Below are positions 8,686 through 18,303 of a DNA stretch of 40,151 nt, piece after piece (the stretch's first letter is position 1; each line of letters opens with the position of its first letter). The notes beneath the pieces were generated by a model. That model made no database searches. It was not told the origin of the DNA and saw nothing but the letters and a program-made list of their open reading frames with translations. The DNA is taken from contig DYJZ01000006.1 of the NCBI GenBank assembly GCA_020722885.1, forward strand, positions 1 to 40,151, written 5' to 3'. Both the position numbers and the translations under genes were made by a program. Origin of the DNA: Thermoanaerobaculum aquaticum. Its GTDB lineage: Bacteria; Acidobacteriota; UBA4820.

Positions 8686-10302
8686 GTGATTCTTGATAAG
8701 TCAAGAGAGAGGTCTGAAAGAGCAAGAGAATTTCTTGAGAACGGACAGTATAAAGAAGCGGCGTCTGCTTTTATTTCTTTAGGAGATTACGCTTCTGCTG
8801 CAAGAGCCCTCGTCTGTGCCAAATCTTATAGAGACGCGGCTCAATGTTACGAAAAAGCAAACAGGCCTCTTGATGCGGCGAAACTCTTTCTTCTGGTAAA
8901 GGATTGGGAAAAGGCTGCGCAACTCTTTTCCTCAGCCGGAGATGAAATGAGAGCAGAGATAGCGAGAGAGCAGTTGCGAAAGGAGAAGCATAAAAATGAA
9001 AAAGTTCCATCTGAGGTTGCTCAATCTTCCATTCCTAAAAAGGCAGACGAAAAAGAAGATGAAATTTGGCCTGAGGGAGAGATCTTTAAAGTGCTAAAGG
9101 CTGGTGAAATGAACATTGCAGTTAATCTTTATCTTAAACCAGGAGCACCATCTGGCTGGACTCTACTTCAGGAAAATATGTCCAAAAAACCATTGTCATC
9201 TCTTGCTGAAATGTTTCTTATGGCGAGAGATTATGCCATAGCAGGAGATGCTTTTAAAAAACTTGGAAATCATAGAAAAGCAGCAGAATGTTTGTCCCTT
9301 GCGGGGTTGTATGAAGAAGCAGCAGACTTTTATGTAAGGTGTGGTGAAAACAACCTTGCAGCACAGAATCTTGAAAAAGCACACCAGTGGCAGAGAGCAG
9401 CAAACATTCATTCCGAGGAAGGAAGATTTGTAGAGGCGGGAAGATGTTACGAGAAACTTGATGATCCTGTAAAAGCAGCCGGAATGTATCTGAAAGCACA
9501 GAAATCTGACCTTGCTCTTCCACTTTTGCAGTCAGTACAGCCTTCTCATCCAGCCTTTCCTCAATGCAGACTTCTTGCCGGAAAAATATTGTTTCAAAAA
9601 GGGCAGAGAGACCTTGCACTATCTCTTCTTTCTCCTCTTGCACAATATGACACTCTGTCTGATTCGTCTCTGGATGTTCTCTATCAACTGGCAGGACTGA
9701 TGGAATTTGGGGAAGAATTGGAAAAAGCTAAAGAGATATATCAAAAGATCCAGCATACCCGTTTTGGATATAAGGATGTTGAAAAAAGGCTCGAAAACCT
9801 GAAAAATCTTTCGAGTAAGCCAGGAGTTGCAGAACCCCCAAAATATTCAATTAAAAAGGAGCAGGAAAATATAGTTGACACCAGTCCATTAAGAGATTGC
9901 AGTCTTCTCGACAAACTGACTCTTGATGATTTAAGAAAACTTTACTCTTCAGGGACGATAATTGAGCCCCAATTTGGAAATATAGTTTTGAAAAAGGGCG
10001 AATATAGCAAAGGGCTTTACATAATTCTTCACGGAGGGTTATCTATTTCCTCTGATCCAGATAATCTCAAGGTTGCAGTTGGATTTTTAGGAAGAGGCGA
10101 CTATGTTGGTCTGGGAGCGCTTGTACAGGGTCCACCTCAGCCAAACAGCCTTGTTGCTCAAAAAAATACAAAAATACTTTTTATTCCAAAAGAAAAACTT
10201 GAACATCTGATTTCTACTGAGCCTGAAATAGGATTGAGACTTTACCGTTCCATAGCAGAACATCTTGTCAATACAATGATGAAGATGTCGCAGAAAAAAT
10301 AA
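8686..10302 (+). CDS. TPR-like repeat protein with C-terminal cyclic-nucleotide-binding domain
   Basis: Repeated A..Y..AA..F/Y helical repeats; C-terminus GNIVLKKGEYSKGLYIILHGGLSIS...VGFLGRGDYVGLGALVQGPPQPNSLVAQKNTKILFIPKEKL resembles a cNMP fold. Confidence 0.8.
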   Translation: MILDKSRERSERAREFLENGQYKEAASAFISLGDYASAARALVCAKSYRDAAQCYEKANRPLDAAKLFLLVKDWEKAAQLFSSAGDEMRAEIAREQLRKEKHKNEKVPSEVAQSSIPKKADEKEDEIWPEGEIFKVLKAGEMNIAVNLYLKPGAPSGWTLLQENMSKKPLSSLAEMFLMARDYAIAGDAFKKLGNHRKAAECLSLAGLYEEAADFYVRCGENNLAAQNLEKAHQWQRAANIHSEEGRFVEAGRCYEKLDDPVKAAGMYLKAQKSDLALPLLQSVQPSHPAFPQCRLLAGKILFQKGQRDLALSLLSPLAQYDTLSDSSLDVLYQLAGLMEFGEELEKAKEIYQKIQHTRFGYKDVEKRLENLKNLSSKPGVAEPPKYSIKKEQENIVDTSPLRDCSLLDKLTLDDLRKLYSSGTIIEPQFGNIVLKKGEYSKGLYIILHGGLSISSDPDNLKVAVGFLGRGDYVGLGALVQGPPQPNSLVAQKNTKILFIPKEKLEHLISTEPEIGLRLYRSIAEHLVNTMMKMSQKK

Positions 10303-10340
10303 TTTAATAGAATAATGTCAAAAATTTTAAAGAGAAGTTT

Positions 10341-10850
10341 ATGGACGCTCTAAAATGCATCGTTACAAGAAGAAGTGTGAGGGATTTTTCAGAAAAAAAG
10401 GTTGGCGATAAAGACTTGTTAGAAATTTTAAAATGTGGAATGTATGCTCCTTCTGCGAGAAACAGGAAACCGTGGCATTTCATCGTTATGAGAAAAAAAG
10501 AGACGATGATTAGAATAACAGAATTTCATCCTCACGCAATGATGTTAAACAGTGCCAGCGTTGCAATTGCTGTGGTGGCAGATACCTCACTTGAAAAAAA
10601 TAAAGGATACCTGGTCCAGGACTGTTCGGCTGCTGTTCAGAATATCCTTTTAGCGGCACATTCTCTCGGATTGGGAGCAGTCTGGCTCGGGATCTATCCA
10701 AGAAAAAAAAGAATGAAAGGGCTTAGTGAACTGCTTGAATTGCCTGAAAATGTTGCTCCACTAGCAGTGGTTGCAATAGGACACCCCGAGAAAAAACTCG
10801 AACAACTGGATAGATTTGATGTGGCAAGAATTCACTATGAAAAGTGGTGA
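10341..10850 (+). CDS. Nitroreductase family protein
   Basis: IVTRRSVRDFSEKKV..LLEILKCGMYAPSARNRKPWHFIVM; QNILLAAHSLGLGAVWLGIYP. Confidence 0.92.
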   Translation: MDALKCIVTRRSVRDFSEKKVGDKDLLEILKCGMYAPSARNRKPWHFIVMRKKETMIRITEFHPHAMMLNSASVAIAVVADTSLEKNKGYLVQDCSAAVQNILLAAHSLGLGAVWLGIYPRKKRMKGLSELLELPENVAPLAVVAIGHPEKKLEQLDRFDVARIHYEKW

Positions 10851-11090
10851 AGAACTGCAAAAGTTCAGAAACACATAAGACTTTTCTGAGGGTGAAAAAA
10901 AGCGAAAAAAACTTATTAATGATATTGATGAAAAAATGATTAGTAGATGCTGTGGAATATGTATCCCAGCCTACAGGCGGAATTTATTTGCCTACCATTG
11001 TTGTCAATTTGCGTTAATAACAATTAACTGTCATCACGAGGATGGCTTCGAAGCATGGACAGTCGAAGTGATCTTCTTTTGTTTGAAAAG

Positions 11091-11141
11091 AGGGAGATTG
11101 CTTCGTAAGAGATAGCCTCGAAGGGTGGCTCGCAATGACTG
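11091..11141 (+). repeat. Dispersed intergenic repeat, family R1
   Basis: agggagattgcttcgtaagagatagcctcgaagggtggctcgcaatgactg. Confidence 0.75.
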
Positions 11142-11156
11142 CTCAAAGCTCAAAAA

Positions 11157-11206
11157 GGAAGATTGCTTCGGGGGTGATTGCCCTGAAGTAGCACTCGCAA
11201 TGACTG
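11157..11206 (+). repeat. Dispersed intergenic repeat, family R1
   Basis: ggaagattgcttcgggggtgattgccctgaagtagcactcgcaatgactg. Confidence 0.75.
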
Positions 11207-11344
11207 CTAAAAACTTAAAAATGAATTTGTCTTGCTGCCTTCCTTCCCAAAAAGTCTCAAATGTTGTGGACTTCTACAAGGTCTTGACAAAAGCAAAAAA
11301 AACAATCATAGTAATAGAGCGGCTGCTGCCGCAGGAGGTAAGAT

Positions 11345-13309
11345 ATGTTTCTTGAAAGAAAATTGAAGTTTTTGGTTTTGTCGGTTTTAATTTTGGTCTT
11401 TTTCTCTTTTGGTTTTAGTGCAAAGCCTGTTTCCCCGGACGATGCAAAAACGGTTGCAGAAAATTATCTTGATTACATACTAAAAAATGATGGTTCATGG
11501 GGTAACTACGAGAAGGCAGAATGTGCAGCTATTGAGCCCATATTTGTTGATGAAGTTCTTGTTGGTTTTGTTGTCCATATATCGCCAATGGGTTTTATTC
11601 TGGTTTCCGGGGATGATGAACTTCCCCCCGTAAAAACTTTTTCAACGGATGCTTTTTTTGCTCAGGATGCAAATGAATTTTATAGGTGGGTATGCAATGA
11701 ACTAAAAGAGTTGGTAACCGTTTTGAGGACAGAGTCAAGTTCGAAACCGGTTTTTGAAACGGTAAACAGAAATTTGTGGAACAGGTTTTTAAAAACATAT
11801 AAAAAAGGAGAATCATCTTCTTTTATCTCGTCCGTTCCAGCACCATACCTGACGACAACGGTGTGGGATCAGATGGATCCATACAATCGGTTTTGTCCTG
11901 AATGGAATGGAGAAAAATGTCCGGTAGGATGTGTTGCAACTGCAACGGCACAGGTTATGAAGTACTGGAATTATCCTTCGCAGGGAACGGGAAGCGAGAG
12001 TTACACCTCAAGTACTCACAGATTTCAGCTTTCGGCAGATTTCAATCATCCATACTATTGGGATTTAATGTTAGATAGTTACGGCTTAAGTGGAACTGAA
12101 GAGCAGAAAAATGCCGTTGCTCAGCTCTGTTATGACCTTGGCGTTGCCTTTCATATGGATTATGACATATACGGCTCTGGCGCTTACACGACAGATGCAG
12201 TCCAGATTCTGCATAAGTATTTTTACTACTCAAATGAGATTGAATCAGGTAACTATCCTGGAAGCGATCAGGATTGGTTCAACGAATTTAAGGAGGAAAT
12301 TGACAACGGAAGACCAACACTTATGTCTATTAGGGGTTATGATGGGGGGCATGCTGTTGTCTGCGATGGTTACAGGACCGATACGGGAAATATGCTCCAT
12401 TTGAATTTTGGATGGGGAGGAACAGGAAACACATACTATGCAATTAACAACATTGTTGTTGCAGGATATGATTTTACATGGGTTGAAGGGCAGGAAATAG
12501 TAAAAAAAATTATTCCCTCTGAACCCCAGGCTGTTGCATGCTACTCTGCTGCTTCTCCGATGGGGGGGAAGGCTCCCGTGACCGTATCCTTTGCCGGACA
12601 GGGAAAAAGGGGAGTTCCACCCTATACCTACTCGTGGGATTTTGGAGACGGCACAACTGGAACCGAGCAATATACAAGCCATATTTATTCTAACTCCGGC
12701 TCTTATACTGTAACTCTGACAGTTACAGATTCATTAAATCAAACTTCAACCGATGACCATCTAAAAATAACTGTTAGTAGCAGCACTGGCCTTTCTGCCA
12801 CTTCGCAGGCTTCAATAACCTCAGGTAAGGTTCCTTTAACGGTTGATTTTACAGCCGTAGCGCAGGGAGGTGTTCCATCCTATACTTATATATGGAACTT
12901 TGGTGACGGAACTTCACAAACGACCGAAGAAACCACGATCAGTCATACCTATACAATTGCTGGAACATACACGGCTATTTTGACAGTAAAGGATGCGGTA
13001 AATGCTCAGGCTACTGCACCGGGTATACAGATAATAGCTCAACCATTGAATCCACCACCTCAAATAGATTTGGTAAGTAAACTTTCAAACCCTTTCAGGT
13101 TGAAAGTTTCTGGCTCATGCTTCATAGAGTCAAGTGTTATAAAAATAGATGGCAATCCAGTACCCACTACTGTTTTCAAAAGTTCAACAAAGCTTATTGC
13201 AAAAGGAGGAACAGCCCTCAAAAATATGTGCCCTAAAGGTGTCCCAGTGACAATAACGGTTGAAAACGAAGCTGGCAATGTCTCAAATGAATATTCCTTT
13301 ACGCGGTAG
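11345..13309 (+). CDS. Secreted C10 (streptopain-like) cysteine peptidase with two PKD domains
   Basis: Signal peptide; PVGCVATATAQVMKYWNYP (catalytic Cys), GGHAVVCDGY (catalytic His), LHLNFGWGGTGNTYYAI; two YSWDFGDGT/YIWNFGDGT PKD repeats; GCAGGAGG RBS. Confidence 0.93.
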   Translation: MFLERKLKFLVLSVLILVFFSFGFSAKPVSPDDAKTVAENYLDYILKNDGSWGNYEKAECAAIEPIFVDEVLVGFVVHISPMGFILVSGDDELPPVKTFSTDAFFAQDANEFYRWVCNELKELVTVLRTESSSKPVFETVNRNLWNRFLKTYKKGESSSFISSVPAPYLTTTVWDQMDPYNRFCPEWNGEKCPVGCVATATAQVMKYWNYPSQGTGSESYTSSTHRFQLSADFNHPYYWDLMLDSYGLSGTEEQKNAVAQLCYDLGVAFHMDYDIYGSGAYTTDAVQILHKYFYYSNEIESGNYPGSDQDWFNEFKEEIDNGRPTLMSIRGYDGGHAVVCDGYRTDTGNMLHLNFGWGGTGNTYYAINNIVVAGYDFTWVEGQEIVKKIIPSEPQAVACYSAASPMGGKAPVTVSFAGQGKRGVPPYTYSWDFGDGTTGTEQYTSHIYSNSGSYTVTLTVTDSLNQTSTDDHLKITVSSSTGLSATSQASITSGKVPLTVDFTAVAQGGVPSYTYIWNFGDGTSQTTEETTISHTYTIAGTYTAILTVKDAVNAQATAPGIQIIAQPLNPPPQIDLVSKLSNPFRLKVSGSCFIESSVIKIDGNPVPTTVFKSSTKLIAKGGTALKNMCPKGVPVTITVENEAGNVSNEYSFTR

Positions 13310-13327
13310 CAAAATAAAAAAAGTTGA

Positions 13328-14077
13328 TTAAGGGGGGAGTATTCCCCCCTTTTTTATTTTTTCTTCAACTTTTAAAAGGTCTTCTTTTCTGTCGACCGAA
13401 ACTCCAATCCACTTTTCAACGAAAGAAGTTTTGATTTTTAATCCATTTTCAATTGCGCGGAGCTGTTCCAGAGACTCAGCCTTTTCAAGTTTACCCTGAG
13501 GTAAAACTGAAAACTGCAAAAGAAAATCTCTTTTATAGGCATAAATTCCTATGTGTTTGTAAAAAGTAAAATCAGAAGGTTTTTTATCTCTTACATATGG
13601 TATTGGACTTCTTGAAAAGTATATTGCAAAGTTGTATTTATCAATTATTACCTTAACACAGTTTGGATTCTCAACATCTTTTTTACTCTTCATTTTTGTA
13701 ATTAGTGTTCCCATCTGAAGGTCTTTTTGTTCTTCAAATAGTCCGATCAGACTTTCGATAGCTTCTGATTCTATAAGTGGTTCGTCTCCCTGAATGTTCA
13801 ATATAACATCATAATTTAAATTCTTTGCAAGATATGCAATTCTATCGGTCCCAGATTGACACTCTTTCGGTGTCATCTCTGCTAATCCTCCGAAAGACTC
13901 CACAGCTTTCAGGATTCTTTGGTCGTCTGTTGCAACAATAAGTGAATTTAACTTCTTACATTTAAGCGCTCTTTTATAGACCCACTCTATCATTGGTTTT
14001 CCACAAATTAAGGCAAGAGGTTTTCCTGGAAATCGCTTTGAATCGTATCTTGCGGGAATTATTCCGACCACATTCAT
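13328..14077 (-). CDS. kdsB: 3-deoxy-manno-octulosonate cytidylyltransferase (CMP-KDO synthetase)
   Basis: MNVVGIIPARYDSKRFPGKPLALICGKPMIEWVY; NIQGDEPLI; start moved to the internal ATG with GGAGGAAAAG RBS. Confidence 0.95.
   Translation of the reverse strand: MNVVGIIPARYDSKRFPGKPLALICGKPMIEWVYKRALKCKKLNSLIVATDDQRILKAVESFGGLAEMTPKECQSGTDRIAYLAKNLNYDVILNIQGDEPLIESEAIESLIGLFEEQKDLQMGTLITKMKSKKDVENPNCVKVIIDKYNFAIYFSRSPIPYVRDKKPSDFTFYKHIGIYAYKRDFLLQFSVLPQGKLEKAESLEQLRAIENGLKIKTSFVEKWIGVSVDRKEDLLKVEEKIKKGGILPP
13331..13358. terminator. Bidirectional terminator between the peptidase gene and kdsB
   Basis: AGGGGGGAGTATTCCCCCCT followed by T tract, overlapping the kdsB 3' end. Confidence 0.75.
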
Positions 14078-14184
14078 CTTTTCCTCCAAAGGAAATATTA
14101 GCACAAAAAAAGAGAGTTCTTGACAGTCATTCAATTTTAAGCAAAAATATATTGATTGAGGCTTTTATGAGAAAGGAATTGACA

Positions 14185-15018
14185 ATGAAAAAAGTTATTT
14201 ATGTCTGTTTAATTACATTTACCTTAATTGCTGCTGGATGCAAAACGCCTGTTTCTCTTCAAGTTGAACCAAAAGAGGTAAGTCTCTACGATAAGGATGC
14301 CACCACCACACTGAAAGTTAAAGCTTTTGATAAAAATAATGAAGAGTTAAAAAAAGTTAAATATGAATTTATATCAGAAAACTCTTCAGTTGCGACCGTA
14401 GATGCCACCGGAAAAATTACCGCAAAAGGATCAGGTGAAACTGCGGTTCAGGTAAGAAGTAAGAAACTTACAGAAACTGTTTCCGTAAAAGTCAACATTG
14501 TAGAGACCATAAAACTGGAATTGCCTCTGGCGGGAGTTTTTGAACTTCAGGGACCGGAAAAAAGCGTCCATAAACTTGTTGTAACTGCTAAAAATGAAAA
14601 GGGACAGGACATAGACCTGTCTCTTTTAAAATTCTCGAGTTCAGACAACAATATTGCAACAGTAAATGAGAAGGGGGAGATTACGCTTATAAACGATGGA
14701 AAAGTAGTTATCACAGCCGGGCTTGGAAAGAAAAAGGGGTCTATTGAAATTCCTGTAATAGTTTTAAGACCATCCGCAGTTAAAGTTGACTCGCCCCGTT
14801 TTTCAATAAATGTGGGTGAAACTGCATATCTTCCTTTTAAAGTAATTTCAACTAAAGGAACACCACTTTTTGATTTTCCAGTTAATGTTTCATTCGAAAA
14901 GGATGGAATAGCCACCGCAGATACAGTTGGAAGAGTTACAGGAATCGCCAGAGGAACAACGAAAGTTACAATAACTGCAGGTGAGTCTTCAAACACAATT
15001 ACTTTAACAGTAAGATAG
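14185..15018 (+). CDS. Lipoprotein with repeated bacterial Ig-like (Big_2) domains
   Basis: Lipobox LIAAGC; repeated VATVDATGKITAKGSGETAVQV / IATVNEKGEITLINDGKVVITA / IATADTVGRVTGIARGTTKVTITAG. Confidence 0.85.
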   Translation: MKKVIYVCLITFTLIAAGCKTPVSLQVEPKEVSLYDKDATTTLKVKAFDKNNEELKKVKYEFISENSSVATVDATGKITAKGSGETAVQVRSKKLTETVSVKVNIVETIKLELPLAGVFELQGPEKSVHKLVVTAKNEKGQDIDLSLLKFSSSDNNIATVNEKGEITLINDGKVVITAGLGKKKGSIEIPVIVLRPSAVKVDSPRFSINVGETAYLPFKVISTKGTPLFDFPVNVSFEKDGIATADTVGRVTGIARGTTKVTITAGESSNTITLTVR

Positions 15019-15029
15019 GAGAAGGGAGT

Positions 15030-16211
15030 ATGTTTAAAACAATAAGAGACTACGATGTTTCAAGAAAGAGAATTTTTTTGAGACTTGACCTCAATGTTCC
15101 TATAAAAGAGGGAAAGATTAAAGATGATTCAAGAATTGTTGCCTCCTTACCAACAATAAAATATCTTCTTGAAAAAGGAGCTAAAGTCGTTGCCGCATCT
15201 CACCTCGGAAGACCCAAAAATGGCTATGAACCTCAAAACTCTCTTGAACCCGTTTCAAAAAGACTTTCCGAACTTTTAGCGGAATACCGCATCCACTTTG
15301 CAAAGGATGTTGTGGGTAAAGATGCATTTGATAAATCATCCAAGCTCAAGGAAGGTGAACTTCTTCTGATTGAAAATGTTCGATTTGAAGCAGGCGAAAC
15401 AAAAGGGGACGAAGAACTTGCAAAAAAGTTCAGAAAATTTGGCGATATTTATGTTACAGACGCTTTTGGTGCACTTCACAGGGCTCATGCTTCAGTTTAT
15501 CAGGCGGCTAAACTATTTGATGTTGTTCTCTCTGGGTTTCTTGCCGAAAAAGAAATTATCTATCTCAAGGAGACTTTAAAAAATCCTGAAAGACCCTATT
15601 TTGCAATTCTTGGGGGTGCGAAGGTTTCAGATAAAATCCCGATACTCAAGAGTCTGGTTGAGAAGGTTGATGGAATGGCTATAGGCGGTGCCATGGCATA
15701 CACCTTTCTTCTTGCAAAGGGTTACAAGGTCGGCAAATCGCTTGTTGAACCTGATATGATTGAAACATCTCTCGGGATAATGAAAAGAGCGGAAGAGAGG
15801 GAAATTCAGTTTTTACTTCCCGTTGACCATAAAATTGCCAGATCCCTTGAAGATAAAGAATTTAAAATTTCCGATTCTGTTGAAGATGATTTTTGTGGAT
15901 ACGATATAGGTATTAGTACGGTGAAACTTTTCGAAAGGGAAATAAAAAAGGCAAAAACAATAGTTTGGAATGGGCCGTTGGGTGTTTTTGAAAATCCTCT
16001 TTTTAGAAGCGGAACAATGGATATTGCGAAAATTGTGGCAGAAACGGATGCAATAAAAATCGTTGGTGGAGGGGATTCTGTTTCTGCTGTCAGGTTGTCG
16101 GGAGTTGCAGATAAGATTACTCATATTTCGACAGGTGGTGGTGCATCTCTGGAACTTATTGCAGGGGAAAAACTTCCAGGTGTTGAAATTTTATACGAGA
16201 AAGGTCAATAA
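15030..16211 (+). CDS. pgk: Phosphoglycerate kinase
   Basis: FLRLDLNVPIKEGKI, ASHLGRPK, LLIENVRFEAGE, ILGGAKVSDKI, WNGPLGVFE, GGGDSVSAV. Confidence 0.98.
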   Translation: MFKTIRDYDVSRKRIFLRLDLNVPIKEGKIKDDSRIVASLPTIKYLLEKGAKVVAASHLGRPKNGYEPQNSLEPVSKRLSELLAEYRIHFAKDVVGKDAFDKSSKLKEGELLLIENVRFEAGETKGDEELAKKFRKFGDIYVTDAFGALHRAHASVYQAAKLFDVVLSGFLAEKEIIYLKETLKNPERPYFAILGGAKVSDKIPILKSLVEKVDGMAIGGAMAYTFLLAKGYKVGKSLVEPDMIETSLGIMKRAEEREIQFLLPVDHKIARSLEDKEFKISDSVEDDFCGYDIGISTVKLFEREIKKAKTIVWNGPLGVFENPLFRSGTMDIAKIVAETDAIKIVGGGDSVSAVRLSGVADKITHISTGGGASLELIAGEKLPGVEILYEKGQ

Positions 16212-16401
16212 AAAGGGGGCTTTAAAAATATTCAAAGCCGTAGTTTTTCTCCTTTTATAGCACTCCAATTAAATTCTTATTATTCTTTATTTGTAGTCTT
16301 CTGTCAGAAAGAGAGTTTTCATAAAAAAAGGGATTATACCACATCTGTCCAAAATAAATTTTGACAGAAGCATCTAAGAAGTTAAAAGGAAAAATGTCAA
16401 G

Positions 16402-16633
16402 ACTAATTAGAAATACTCCGTTGCGAGTGCTCACTAACCGTGTCATTGCGAGCCCACTCTAAAATTGTCATTGCGAGTGCTCCTTCGAAGCAATCGCCCC
16501 CGAAGCAATCTTCCACTTGCTCACAAAGCCGAAAAGGAAAGCCTTAGAGGGGTGGTTCAATAGGGGTTTGCAAAAATTATTTAATCTTCTTGCGGTTTTT
16601 CTACTGCCATTTAAAAGAACATTTCTAATTAGT
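16402..16633. repeat. 232-bp segment bounded by perfect 13-bp inverted repeats, nested in the copy 1 remnant
   Basis: ACTAATTAGAAAT (16402-16414) and ATTTCTAATTAGT (16621-16633). Confidence 0.7.
16467..16514 (-). repeat. Dispersed intergenic repeat, family R1, reverse orientation
   Basis: gtcattgcgagtgctccttcgaagcaatcgcccccgaagcaatcttcc. Confidence 0.75.
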
Positions 16634-16666
16634 TTAAGTAAGGACATTATCATATAGTTTTGACAA
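16607..16666 (+). repeat. Dispersed intergenic repeat, family R2
   Basis: ccatttaaaagaacatttctaattagtttaagtaaggacattatcatatagttttgaca. Confidence 0.75.
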
Positions 16667-16957
16667 AGAACTTATGGGAATGGCTCTAAAGGTTTTTTTC
16701 AAACACCGACCATCAACCCCGAAACCTATTAGCCGAACCTTTTTGAGAATTAATTGGACAGCATAATAACATATACAGGCATAAAAACAGTGAGCCTCAT
16801 TTTCAACCCCCCTTAATACCAGTCAAAAACCCTCAATTTTTGAGGATAAACCTTCCGCTTTCAAATTATCCTCGACAGCAGTGAAAAAGAGAAATAAAGG
16901 AAAAACTTTTTGGAGGAAAGAAGATTTAACTTCTAACAGTTTTCAATTTTTAATTCA

Positions 16958-18256
16958 TTATCTCATTAGCTTTTTATTTAGCGGAATAAAGAGAAGTTTG
17001 TCTATTCTTTTTCCATCCATATCTATCACTTCGATTCTAAAATTTTCGCAAAATAAAAAGTCACCCTCTTTTGGTATTTTACCAAGCTTGTGAAGAACGA
17101 AGCCTGCCACAGTGCGGTAAGGATTTTTGTTTTCCAATCTAAATTTAAGACCTATCTTCTCTCCTATTGTTTCAATAGGAACAGAGCCGCTTACAACCCA
17201 GCTACCATCGCCTCTTCTCCTGAATGGTGTCTGGTAGGAGGAGACATTTGAAAACTCCGACATTATTGCTTTCAGGAAATCTCTTAAAGTGACTATTCCC
17301 TTTAAGCCACCATATTCGTCCACAATGATTGCAATATGGCTTTTTTTTCTTTGAAATGTTCTCAAAGCATCGAGAGAATTTTTGCTTTCGGGAACTATAA
17401 GTGGTTGACGGAGGATTTTTTCAATATCAACCCTGTTGAATGTCAAAATTTCTCTGAGCGCCTCCTGGGTATGGATAAAACCAACGATATTATCGAGAGA
17501 ATTTTCAAAAACTGGATAGGAGATATGGCTTGATTTCAGAAAAAATTCTTTTAACTCTTCATCTGAGGAATTTCTGGGAATGGCTATGACTTTTGTTCTT
17601 GGAGTCATTAAAGAGGTTATGGGAAGGTCAGAGAGACGAAAAATTTGACTTATGACCCTGTGCTCATACCTTTCGATGACTCCCGCTTCAAGTCCGTCTT
17701 CAAGTAAATCGACAATTTCCTCTTCTGTAATATCAGCAGTTTTTCTCGCATTAAGATTGAAAAGAGAAAGGGGTATCTGGCTTGAGATGTTTAAAATAAA
17801 AACAAAGGGAAGAAAAAGTTTTGTAAGGTAATACATAAAAGGGGCTGTAATTAGTGCAACTTTTTCTGGAGATAGAAGAGAAATCTTTTTTGGAACAAGT
17901 TCGCCGAAAACAAGTGCAAGATAGGAAACAAAAACTCCCAGAACTGCAAATGCGGTGTAAAACGAAAACTTTAAAGGAAATCCAAGACTGCCAAGAAATT
18001 CAGCAAAAGGTTCAGCAAATTGAATTCCCCCAAAGGCACCTGCAAAAATGGAGGAAAGTGTTACGCCAATCTGAACAGTCGATAGAAACTGACCTGGAGA
18101 ATTTAGCAGATGAAGAGCCATGTCAGCGCTTTTTCTGCCCCCTTTAGAAATCCTTTCAAGTTTAGATTTCTTTGATCGTATTAAGGCTATCTCCGCCATA
18201 GCGAAAAAGCCATTTAGCATAATACATAGAAAGACTATGAAGACCTTAAAAACCAT
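16958..18256 (-). CDS. HlyC/CorC family protein: CNNM (DUF21) transmembrane, CBS pair, CorC_HlyC domain
   Basis: LNGFFAMAEIALIRSKKSKLERISKGG; TPRTKVIAIPRNSS; IVDEYGGLKGIVTLRD; DGSWVVSGSVPIETI; TVAGFVLHKLGKIPKEGDF. Confidence 0.93.
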   Translation of the reverse strand: MVFKVFIVFLCIMLNGFFAMAEIALIRSKKSKLERISKGGRKSADMALHLLNSPGQFLSTVQIGVTLSSIFAGAFGGIQFAEPFAEFLGSLGFPLKFSFYTAFAVLGVFVSYLALVFGELVPKKISLLSPEKVALITAPFMYYLTKLFLPFVFILNISSQIPLSLFNLNARKTADITEEEIVDLLEDGLEAGVIERYEHRVISQIFRLSDLPITSLMTPRTKVIAIPRNSSDEELKEFFLKSSHISYPVFENSLDNIVGFIHTQEALREILTFNRVDIEKILRQPLIVPESKNSLDALRTFQRKKSHIAIIVDEYGGLKGIVTLRDFLKAIMSEFSNVSSYQTPFRRRGDGSWVVSGSVPIETIGEKIGLKFRLENKNPYRTVAGFVLHKLGKIPKEGDFLFCENFRIEVIDMDGKRIDKLLFIPLNKKLMR

Positions 18257-18303
18257 TAATCCTCCATAAACATTATAACCTTAATTAAAATAATGAGAAA
18301 AGT

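Larger units (their letters stand above)
16340..16883. repeat. IS/MITE-like remnant, copy 1: outer blocks 16340-16395 and 16792-16883 shared with copy 2 at 39480-39769
   Basis: acatctgtccaaaataaattttgacaga.catctaagaagt at the left; cctcattttcaa..ccccctaataccagtc.aaaaccctcaattttt.aggataaacctt..tttcaaattatcct.gacagcagtg at the right; the ends resemble terminal inverted repeats. Confidence 0.65.

Noticed and set aside
10900-11040. Possible gene remnant (DAVEYVSQPTGGIYLPTIVVNLR-like reading)
   Set aside because: Too short and no family could be named with confidence.
11125-11355. Plus-strand 76-aa ORF
   Set aside because: Most of its 5' half is translated from two R1 repeats and its 3' end overlaps the peptidase RBS; no recognisable protein.
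16255-16653. Short minus-strand ORFs (63 and 61 aa)
   Set aside because: They lie inside repeat and IS-like non-coding sequence and show no family signature.
16881-17093. Plus-strand 70-aa ORF
   Set aside because: Mostly antisense to the 3' end of the CNNM/CBS gene.
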